A stretch of DNA of 15,815 bases from Amoeboradix gromovi (Eukaryota > Sanchytriomycota > Sanchytriomycetes > Sanchytriales > Sanchytriaceae). Of this stretch, positions 1 through 7,284 are shown one piece after another. The notes beneath the pieces are model-generated. The model was not told the DNA's origin. It saw only the letters and a list, made by a program, of their open reading frames with translations, and made no database searches. The DNA is taken from NCBI GenBank assembly GCA_018985225.1, contig JADGIF010000175.1, positions 1 through 15,815 on the forward strand. The letters run 5' to 3'. Numbering within the stretch: the stretch's first letter is position 1; each line of letters begins with the position of its first letter. Made by a program: the position numbers and the translations under genes.

Positions 1-715
1 GAAAAAACTAGAAAGCGTGAAGATTGGTCGTTATTGCTCGTGTATTCTTGATATATCATTTATTCTTGAAATTTTAAGAGCTGGTCTTTTACCATTTTAT
101 GGGATGAAATGTTTCATTGTTTTCATAATGTCGTTAGACTCTAGTGGAGGTGGTGATTGATTTCTCTTCAATAACGGCTTGAGGTTAAAATTGAACAAAC
201 CACTGTTGTGATCAAATAAATTTCTCTAGTACCAATATTTGTCATTTAGAGTCTCCCAATGGTATAAAAACGTGAGGTTTGTCTTTCGTCAAGGAAAAAT
301 GGATCAAGTCTTGGGATCCAAGGTCTCAAGACTCACGGCGATGATCTTTTATTGGTCATTCAAGGGCCGCTGGAAATTCAAGTGTAAAGGAGGAGCAAAG
401 ACTTGAGTTAAATGCAACCTAGCATTCACTAGCCAAACATGTACGTGGTGTGTAAATCTTGAAAAAACAGTTTGGAGACATGAAAATGTAAAAAACGTCA
501 TTTTCGGATGGATAGCGATCAGTAAGGTACACTTACCTGAAGTATATGTATCTTATTCAATACCACCACCGGTTAGTAAAAGAGTGAGCAGCCACTACAC
601 CGTAGCAACTGTATTTATCAGTCTCTCTATGTAAATTCACAACTTTCTCGAGAATCGGTAATTCTAATGTGGAGCCAAGGTATTTATTGCAGTTACTTCA
701 TAAGTTTATGCAAAC
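1..715. other. Gene-poor flank, no supported gene
   Basis: I find no convincing gene here. Three open stretches stand out from the background: frame 2 on the plus strand (2-160, running in from the window edge), a minus-strand frame at 349-552 (67 codons, no early ATG), and a minus-strand frame at 97-225 that continues to position 1 through two in-frame TAA codons. None gives a recognisable domain, and two of them overlap on opposite strands, so they may be chance or the remains of a decayed gene. A 7-bp inverted repeat (307-313 with 327-333, AGTCTTG/CAAGACT) brackets a near-palindromic GGATCC core. Nothing looks like a tRNA or rRNA. Confidence 0.5.
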
Positions 716-1765
716 TTAGTGAAACCGCCCTATTTGTTCTCTAGCTTTCACATAAGTTTCCATTTTTTTGATTTTTGAATTTAGCAACAAATCTTGGTCA
801 AGTGCAATTCTATCATTTAAGATTAAATAAATCACTGTAGACCCACCGTACTTGAAGTACCCAGCATCCTCTCCACGTCTTACCCCGGTACCTATTTCCT
901 GGTGATGTATTACTATACTCCCCACCAGCAAAGCACCAATTGATATCTCAGCTATTCTCCCAAATTGAGTATCAAATATTCTAACTATTCTATGGTTCTC
1001 TGTGAACACATTTATACTGCTATTCACTGCTTTTGGGTTAACGGTGTAATAAGATCCATCAATGTATGAAATGCTTGTTAAGGTGCCACTAAAAGGGAAA
1101 TGCCACCTATGGTAGTCGTCTGGGGCTAATCTAAAAATTATAATACAACTGTTTGCAAATTCAACAGACCAATCCAATCTACAGAGCAAGTTCGAAATTG
1201 AGAATTTATTTCCTTTTATCCAAACATCAACAGCATCTATAAATTTGGTAAATACTATGCAGCGACAATCTGCAGCTGAAAGAAAAGCATCTGGATTAGG
1301 TGGCATAGGTCTGAAGTTTAGCTTGATCTTACGAGCAAAGAAATCGTTAAAACAAGTGTAATTTGCTTCTTCAAACTCGCGCATATTTATTTCATAGGTA
1401 TTTATGAATCTAGGAATACTTTTAACAGAGTCCGGTAGATCAAAATGGGCTCCTGCCTTGACAGTCAAAACCTGAAATATGGTTTTGGACTCGTCTGTTA
1501 GTTCAGACAAGTCATCAACGAATGTCAAAGCAATATTGGCCACGGTTGTGGTTACTTCGTAAAATGTTGCTTGATTTCTTCTGTTAATCACTTGTATCCT
1601 CTTTACTTTCGGCAAAATTTCCAGCTTGCGCAAAATCTTGCTAGTTGATAAAACTACGTGTCTGGCGGAATATATCTCTTGATACGTATTTTTGAATAAT
1701 TCTATTGTAGCTAAGTCTAATTCTTCATGGGCGCCCTGAGGTAACAAATGAAACATAAGGGACAT
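716..1765 (-). CDS. Phosphatidylserine decarboxylase, class II-like
   Basis: This enzyme decarboxylates phosphatidylserine to phosphatidylethanolamine. It is a pyruvoyl enzyme made by self-cleavage of a proenzyme. Read from the ATG at 1763-1765 it has 349 residues. Visible family motifs in order are VKSIPRFI (114-121), FNDFFARK (139-146), AADCR with the putative catalytic-base Asp166, RLAPDDYHRWH (212-222) with the active-site histidine region, YYTVNPKAV (239-247) and GYFKYGGST (302-310), where cleavage is expected between Gly308 and Ser309. The form KYGGST and the DxR spacing match PSD2-type enzymes. The N-terminal C2/EF-hand part of fungal PSD2 proteins is absent, and no clear membrane segment or presequence is seen. 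The chosen ATG lies inside the inverted repeat of the neighbouring element. A second in-frame ATG at 1754-1756 lies just outside it and may be the ancestral start. The family call is firm; the start is uncertain. Confidence 0.93.
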   Translation of the reverse strand: MSLMFHLLPQGAHEELDLATIELFKNTYQEIYSARHVVLSTSKILRKLEILPKVKRIQVINRRNQATFYEVTTTVANIALTFVDDLSELTDESKTIFQVLTVKAGAHFDLPDSVKSIPRFINTYEINMREFEEANYTCFNDFFARKIKLNFRPMPPNPDAFLSAADCRCIVFTKFIDAVDVWIKGNKFSISNLLCRLDWSVEFANSCIIIFRLAPDDYHRWHFPFSGTLTSISYIDGSYYTVNPKAVNSSINVFTENHRIVRIFDTQFGRIAEISIGALLVGSIVIHHQEIGTGVRRGEDAGYFKYGGSTVIYLILNDRIALDQDLLLNSKIKKMETYVKAREQIGRFH

Positions 1766-1787
1766 CAAATATAAAAACTAGACTAAC
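1759..1787 (+). repeat. Left terminal inverted repeat
   Basis: This 29-bp repeat matches the reverse complement of 2178-2206 with one mismatch, at position 1765: T here, C in the other two copies. On the minus strand the T turns GGTG into GATG and so supplies the first ATG of the decarboxylase ORF. Confidence 0.85.
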
Positions 1788-2177
1788 TTTCAGAAACAGT
1801 TTGAATCATTATTTTCAAGTGTGTATTAACCGATACTAAATTAAATTAATCTGACTGGTTCAAGTAAATTATTTTAGTATAAAAGCCTTTCATCCATCGA
1901 AATCTTAGAACCAATGATTAATAAGAAGAAGAGAAAATAAAAACAAGTTATACGAAAGGCAGTAAGAACAAAGAGAAATGGAACAGATAAAGAGTATCGT
2001 CTAAGAAAATGCACCTTTTTGCTTAGACACTCAGAGACCTCATATATATGACAGAGATAGTGGGTCATCTTGTTTTATTTTAAAGAGAGGAATGACATTA
2101 ATGAAAGAAAATTGGTTTGAAAGGACTTTTATTAATAATAGTATTTCCTCCTTATGGAGCACCTAGTTTAAAAACGA

Positions 2178-2206
2178 GTTAGTCTAGTTTTTATATTTGG
2201 TGTCCC
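2178..2206 (-). repeat. Right terminal inverted repeat
   Basis: This is the inverted partner of 1759-1787. Its adjoining inner sequence (2126-2177) is shared with the copy at 15764-15815, so this end carries a conserved subterminal block that the left end lacks. Confidence 0.85.
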
Positions 2207-2471
2207 AAACGGAAACTATAAATTTGATGAAACTTAGCGCACCATAATGATTGCATTAAATGCTAAAAATGCCGTTGCATGCATCTAGTAGAAACCGATA
2301 ATAGCGAGTAACCTAAAGACAAGTGATTAAAATATGACCGTGCTACTTCTGAGTTTTTTGTTTGAAAAGCTTCTATGCCTATTTAGAGTACGAATCAAAT
2401 AGAATAAAGATATAAATTTTATTTTTGCGCTTAAAGTAGTTGAGAAGCCACAACAAAATTTGTTTTCAGGT
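2207..2471. other. Intergenic stretch behind the CAP gene
   Basis: These 265 bp lie between the element and the stop of the CAP gene. They hold the 3' flank of the CAP gene and any decarboxylase promoter sequence beyond the element. I see an 8-bp palindrome, TGCATGCA, at 2276-2283 and no gene. Confidence 0.5.
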
Positions 2472-3140
2472 TTAGTACTGCAATTTGTAGCACTTTCCTT
2501 GTCGAAATTGGTATCCTTTAGGGCATATCCATCTTATACGACTTCTGTATTTTTGGTAGATGCATGAAATATATTTCCTGATGTATCCATACGCACCAGT
2601 TACCTTGGAGCATCCTGCCCTATCTGAGTAAGGGTTCGTATAACTTGGACTCCGCTCAGTCCCCGATCTAGGTTTTGAGTAGCTCACATCTTGTTCTTGA
2701 TTTTGTTTGGATGGTGAAGTACCTTTTCCTTGGGTATTTGCATCTCCGAACTCTTGACTCCAATAAACCCTACCGCCTTTTCCTACTGCCATCCCTAGTC
2801 CTACCTCAGTGTATGAAGGGTTCATGAGATTTGCCAAATGTCCTGGACTAGCAATCCACCCTTTAATTACTTTCACCACCGAATCGTACCCTACCCCTAC
2901 ATTTTCTGCCAACCTGTGTCCTGGATATCCACCTTCCTTTATCCGTTTATCAAATCTAGTACCACCAACGGTATGCCCCATGGTATCATAACTTGCCATT
3001 TTGTGAGCGTATTTGTCTGCTACACTATTCAAAATCGCACTGATTCTTAGTGGTGGCCTATTGAATTTCGTTCTTATCTGGTTCACGAGATATAATCCTA
3101 AGTTGTAGTCAAGCGCAAACAATAATATATTAAAGAGCAT
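2472..3140 (-). CDS. Secreted CAP/SCP domain protein with Cys-rich tail
   Basis: The product has 222 residues. A short hydrophobic start (MLFNILLFAL) looks like a signal peptide, although it runs close to the first CAP helix. Residues about 17-132 form a CAP (SCP/PR-1, YkwD-like) domain, with the cavity residues His56 (MGHTVGG), Glu79 (LAENVGVG) and His101 (SPGHLANLMNPSYTEVG) in the usual order. CAP proteins are extracellular and some bind sterols or lipids; no specific ligand can be read here. A Ser/Gln/Pro-rich linker (about 135-172) leads to a tail with four cysteines (177, 193, 206, 217) that probably forms two disulfides. The gene lies on the same strand as receptor 1, starting 173 bp beyond its stop. 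The domain call is firm; the role is unknown. Confidence 0.9.
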   Translation of the reverse strand: MLFNILLFALDYNLGLYLVNQIRTKFNRPPLRISAILNSVADKYAHKMASYDTMGHTVGGTRFDKRIKEGGYPGHRLAENVGVGYDSVVKVIKGWIASPGHLANLMNPSYTEVGLGMAVGKGGRVYWSQEFGDANTQGKGTSPSKQNQEQDVSYSKPRSGTERSPSYTNPYSDRAGCSKVTGAYGYIRKYISCIYQKYRSRIRWICPKGYQFRQGKCYKLQY

Positions 3141-3196
3141 TTCTCAAATAGAATAGAAAGAACCTAGCATTCTAAATACTCTCGATAATCTTGTGT

Positions 3197-3208
3197 GGCC
3201 TCGAGGCC
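3197..3208. promoter_or_regulatory. 12-bp GC-rich palindrome upstream of CAP gene
   Basis: GGCCTCGAGGCC is a perfect palindrome starting 57 bp upstream of the CAP start codon. It stands out in AT-rich surroundings. It could be a binding site for a dimeric regulator, but only position and symmetry support that. Confidence 0.3.
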
Positions 3209-3313
3209 GATGCTTGATTGGACCCCTGCTCCTATGTTTCTATTTCCAGAAATCTCAGAATTATCAGGACATTGTAATACCGTAAAATCAGCAATTTAAA
3301 AATAACTTGTTTA

Positions 3314-6300
3314 CTATTCTTGTAACATATCCAGTGAATTCACCGGTTTTTTAACAAACATGTTTAGCATCCTAGTTTTAGTCTCCAGTTTTCTAAAAGT
3401 TACAAAATAATGCTTTCTACAGAATATCAACCTCACACATTGTTCATAGATTTCGCAGTCTTCTATTTCTAACTCATCAAACGCAAACACTATCCCGTCT
3501 TCCCCACTCTCATTCGCACTTAATATGACATGCTCGCATTCGTAGTACACCAAGATATGTCCATTTATAAACACCCCATTGTTGCTCTTTTTGAAGCTAC
3601 ACTTTTCTGAGAAATCTATGAATACTAGTTCTGATTTAATTGTACTACTGCTACCTGCAATGATGGTTTTGCCGCTCGGTAACGGGGACCCCTCTGAATG
3701 CCTCCTCTGCTGGTTTGATGTTTTAGAGTTTCTCTTTTGTAATTCACGATGTGCTAATGATTGGTCTGTGCTTATGGTTGTTCTAGCAGCTTTGTTCTTG
3801 TTTAGATACTCCATATTGTTCAACCTTGGTCTAAATACTATCAGATATACTTTCTTGCTGTAATATACAACAAGTATCGTGTACACGTTAATTAATATTA
3901 TCAATTCTAGCAAAATGAACCTTGTTTTGGTATTAAATTGTACAAACAACAACATAGGAACTATAAATGCAAACATTGTGATAATGGTATAAATGCATAT
4001 TCCTATACTCCAGCTCTCCTTATATGCACCTTGGCAGTTCCTGGTGTTTATGCAGTACCATGTAGAAACTGTTAATATAATGAACCCGAATATCAGCAAG
4101 ATGGCGTGCAATATCAACTCACCCAAAGCAGAGTTTATGCAGTAATACCCTCGGACATAGTCTACTTCAACTAGCTGTGGTGTAGGTGGATATGCTATAG
4201 TATAGACCATACTAATAGTTCCCCCTATTAGCAGTAAAACTACAAGCCTGCTTAGGCAATAAGCATCGCTTTGATTTCTCAGTTTTCCCTTTTTATTGTA
4301 GAATATTTTATATATTCGCTGGCTTTTTAGCAGCATGGATCCATAAACACATATAAACGCTGTTACATATATCCATATTTTGCTGTTACATGTGGTTATA
4401 CTGGGTATCCCTATTTCTAGAAATACTCCAATACAACTAGTAAGCATTCCCAACAATATTATCATATTAAACAGATACGAGCTTGATTTAACTATTGCTG
4501 TATTCTTGTATTTGCTAAATACAATCACAATTGCTATTAAAAGTACAATCGCAATAATATAGAATATAACGACTATTATCGTTGTGAAATCCATCAAAAC
4601 GTATGATTTATTGGATGTGGCATATGCGGATTGTTGCCTAACTGCACTATCTAATCTTCTTTTAATTAATTGCAAATCGTTACCTTCTACATACTTATCG
4701 TTGCTCTTCACACTAAATACAAATGTGCACTCGGTAACATGCCTGTATACCAAGGTGTATGAGCCCAGTTGCTTTAGTAGCATTTGATACCTGGCAATCA
4801 TACCATCTCTATCACTGTTAGTGCAATTGTCATTTTGTACACTTAATGTGTCATACATGTCTGTTCTTAAATAGCAATCTATTCCATCGTATCCGTTGAT
4901 ACACTTGCATATATTGTCATCAACACAGACACCATTACTACCAAGGCAGCCCATTTGGCAAACTGGTAATCGACAATTGGGAATTCCGTTAATTGGAGCA
5001 TTTATATACAGTGATGGACAGGCATTAAAAGATACAGGGATAGTGGCAGTTATGTTGTAATTGGCTCGCATTGATTTAATCTCGAGGTTATAGCTGCCAA
5101 AACGTGCCTGGATTGTTGGCTTGAATACAAGAGGTTGGTTTAAAATAAACGTAGTTAGGATAGATGATTTCGATGGGGATTCAACTGCAGTTATCACAGC
5201 ACTAGCTAGGAAGATGTTCTTAGGATTACCATCGAACGCACACAGCTGATTGTATTTGTCAGTCAACTTCAATTCTATGAATGGGATGGATTGACCTGGA
5301 TAAATGGATATTCCAGAAGTGTTAGAAACAATTGCATAAGGTTTACTGGCTATGATGTTACCCTGCAAAGCGGCAGAATTGTTGATGAATATGTTTTTAC
5401 TTAACAAGTCTAATAAGTCTCCATCAGAATCATCAAAGAACACACTGGCATAAGTCGCAACAGTGCTAACAAACATGTTATCATGGACATTAAATTTAAC
5501 GATGTTATCTAGATAGATGGCTCCACGAACCGAATTAATGTTGGTAAAGTTAGAATTACTTATGAACAGATTTTTAGTTGAATACAGTACGGAACCATCT
5601 ACTCCATTAATGTAATTAAATTCGCTATTAGTAATTGTAGTGTTTGATAATGAGTAAACCATTGAATTACAAGTGTTTTGAGCAAATTTAGATTGATCAA
5701 TTAATATAGGGGAAAAGGCGTATATGATCGTACCCTGAATGTAACTAAACACGCAATTGGAGATGGTAACAGTTGAAAGGGTATTTGTTAGTTGCAGTAG
5801 GAGATGATTGATTGATAGATCTAAGTTACTGAAATCGCTGTTATATATGGAAACAGTGCTAGACTCGATACCATCAAGTAATAGCCATCCTGTGGCATCG
5901 TTAGACACTATAAATGTATTATTACTGCACTTGATGTAGCTGAAATCGAGTATACTACCAAGAAATCTAATAAATGACTTCCCGTAATTATTGTTGATTA
6001 TCAAGCCATTAATATTAGACATCGTACCATAGTCAGAGTAGATAAAATAGAATCCGTAATTGTTAAATACTATTTCATTATTTTTCATCGTTAACACACT
6101 AGAACCACTGATATAAATCGGAGTGGATGACTTCCAGATATTACTAGATATTAAAGAATGTGTGAACGAAACAGCACTATTAGAGAACACACCTACTAAC
6201 CATCCATTAGAATTACCGAAAACACTGCAAGCTCGAAAGTTTAAATAGCTATTTTGGGAAACTTGAATTAAGCGCACCCCTTGATCAGAATGCTTGAAAA

Positions 6301-7093
6301 TTTGGACGCTAGTCAGCTGCAAATCACTGGAAGTGCCTACGTTAAGAATGCCAATTAAACTAGCTGATGTCTCGGAGATGATGCTATTTTGAATAAATCC
6401 ACTGGATTGAGTCATGTAAATTAGACCAGTTCTGCCACCAATGTTTGAGGTAAAATTGCTATTAGAGATTTCAACAGTGGATTGATAAAGATGTGCAAAA
6501 GATGCACTGGCATCCACTGCTTCGTTATTTGAAAATAAGGAATTTATAGCACTGAAGTAGCATTGACTTGATACATATAGTGAACCAAGGTTACCAGAAA
6601 TTAACACCGAGCTCATCGTGACAGTGCTGGAAGTGCAATCTATAAAATTAGACTTATCAGCAACATTTGAAGACAAACTAGTGTTGGTAATGTTTACCCC
6701 TGATGAGTTTTTTACAATAATTGCCAGCCTTGTATTTTGGATTTTAGAGTCCGATATAAATATATTAGTGGCATCACCATTGATAGATAAAACGGCATTT
6801 GATACGGTAGAGAGTATTGTAATTTTGGAGTTGATAGCACCGTTTATTGTTAAATTGCCTTTGATATCCACGTTCTGCCAATTAAGGCTAGTTTTGACAT
6901 TAATGATACCATTGAATGTTATCTGACCTGGTCCAACTAGTACCAATTTGTCTATGTTTACATCTAGGTTTACCTCGTAATTTTGATTTGACAGTTCAAT
7001 TGGAGACAAGGCATTACTTAGTGCATTGTTAAGCTCAGTGCTCGAGTTAACAGCTACTCCATTAATAAGAGATAACAAGAACATATAGGCCAT
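3314..7093 (-). CDS. Receptor 1: beta-helix/EGF/class C GPCR/PH-like
   Basis: This single open frame encodes 1259 residues. A hydrophobic start (MAYMFLLSLINGVAV) suggests a signal peptide. Residues about 20-690 carry repeated short turns of the type ISNSxFxxN, typical of a right-handed parallel beta-helix (pectate-lyase-like) fold, with many N-glycosylation sequons. An EGF-like Cys module follows (about 703-748, ending CKCINGYDGIDC), then a pre-membrane segment (750-832). The 7TM bundle (833-1083) has class C/GABA-B-type marks: KSSSYLFNMIILLG after TM1, a Cys at the start of TM3 followed by GSMLLKSQRIYKIF, YYCINS in loop 2 for the disulfide, KESWSIGICIYT before TM6, and SKKVYLIVFRP at the end of TM7. 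The tail (1151-1255) looks like a diverged PH domain. No Venus-flytrap domain is present. It is likely a surface sensor that signals through G proteins; the ligand is unknown. Confidence 0.88.
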   Translation of the reverse strand: MAYMFLLSLINGVAVNSSTELNNALSNALSPIELSNQNYEVNLDVNIDKLVLVGPGQITFNGIINVKTSLNWQNVDIKGNLTINGAINSKITILSTVSNAVLSINGDATNIFISDSKIQNTRLAIIVKNSSGVNITNTSLSSNVADKSNFIDCTSSTVTMSSVLISGNLGSLYVSSQCYFSAINSLFSNNEAVDASASFAHLYQSTVEISNSNFTSNIGGRTGLIYMTQSSGFIQNSIISETSASLIGILNVGTSSDLQLTSVQIFKHSDQGVRLIQVSQNSYLNFRACSVFGNSNGWLVGVFSNSAVSFTHSLISSNIWKSSTPIYISGSSVLTMKNNEIVFNNYGFYFIYSDYGTMSNINGLIINNNYGKSFIRFLGSILDFSYIKCSNNTFIVSNDATGWLLLDGIESSTVSIYNSDFSNLDLSINHLLLQLTNTLSTVTISNCVFSYIQGTIIYAFSPILIDQSKFAQNTCNSMVYSLSNTTITNSEFNYINGVDGSVLYSTKNLFISNSNFTNINSVRGAIYLDNIVKFNVHDNMFVSTVATYASVFFDDSDGDLLDLLSKNIFINNSAALQGNIIASKPYAIVSNTSGISIYPGQSIPFIELKLTDKYNQLCAFDGNPKNIFLASAVITAVESPSKSSILTTFILNQPLVFKPTIQARFGSYNLEIKSMRANYNITATIPVSFNACPSLYINAPINGIPNCRLPVCQMGCLGSNGVCVDDNICKCINGYDGIDCYLRTDMYDTLSVQNDNCTNSDRDGMIARYQMLLKQLGSYTLVYRHVTECTFVFSVKSNDKYVEGNDLQLIKRRLDSAVRQQSAYATSNKSYVLMDFTTIIVVIFYIIAIVLLIAIVIVFSKYKNTAIVKSSSYLFNMIILLGMLTSCIGVFLEIGIPSITTCNSKIWIYVTAFICVYGSMLLKSQRIYKIFYNKKGKLRNQSDAYCLSRLVVLLLIGGTISMVYTIAYPPTPQLVEVDYVRGYYCINSALGELILHAILLIFGFIILTVSTWYCINTRNCQGAYKESWSIGICIYTIITMFAFIVPMLLFVQFNTKTRFILLELIILINVYTILVVYYSKKVYLIVFRPRLNNMEYLNKNKAARTTISTDQSLAHRELQKRNSKTSNQQRRHSEGSPLPSGKTIIAGSSSTIKSELVFIDFSEKCSFKKSNNGVFINGHILVYYECEHVILSANESGEDGIVFAFDELEIEDCEIYEQCVRLIFCRKHYFVTFRKLETKTRMLNMFVKKPVNSLDMLQE

Positions 7094-7284
7094 ATGTGTT
7101 TGAAAATATTAAGTTTTATTTAGTTTATTATGGTTGTGCCGTTTTACCCGTAAAACCTGGATAAGATTTTAATTTTAATCGTATTGCGATTATTGCCACG
7201 TAAACAATTTGCGGAATCCCAATTTCTATTATCGAACTCATAACATTTCACATATGCCCGTCCTAAAAACGAAACTAGGTCAAG
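7094..7284. promoter_or_regulatory. Shared divergent promoter of the two receptor genes
   Basis: These 191 bp separate the start codons of the two paralogous receptors. Two perfect dyads are present: GTTTTAC-CC-GTAAAAC (7141-7156) and TAATCG-tattg-CGATTA (7176-7192). A GGATAA hexamer sits between them at 7159-7164. The arrangement would allow joint control, but I have no proof that any of these is bound. Confidence 0.5.

Larger units (their letters stand above)
1759..2206. mobile_element. Non-autonomous TIR element (MITE-like), 448 bp
   Basis: The ends are 29-bp inverted repeats, 1759-1787 and 2178-2206. Both start GGGACA and point inward, and they differ at one position. The flanking 8-mers AAACATAA (1751-1758) and AAACGGAA (2207-2214) agree at 6 of 8 positions and could be a decayed target-site duplication. 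The inner 338-nt core contains no credible transposase; its longest frame, 64 codons on the minus strand, is low-complexity hydrophobic. The last 81 bp (2126-2206) recur in inverted orientation at 15735-15815, which shows a repeated family. The superfamily is unresolved: an 8-bp duplication would fit hAT, MULE or Merlin, while the GGG start also fits PIF/Harbinger or Merlin. Confidence 0.72.

Noticed and set aside
2-160. Open plus-strand frame entering from the window edge
   Set aside because: Fifty-two codons without a stop is only mildly unusual at this composition, and it overlaps a protein-like minus-strand frame. No domain is seen.
349-552. 67-codon open minus-strand stretch
   Set aside because: There is no early ATG, the composition is rich in His and Phe, and no motif or neighbour supports a gene.
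1874-2068. 64-codon minus-strand ORF inside the inverted-repeat element
   Set aside because: It is a low-complexity hydrophobic peptide without homology signal, within a non-coding element of AT-rich sequence.
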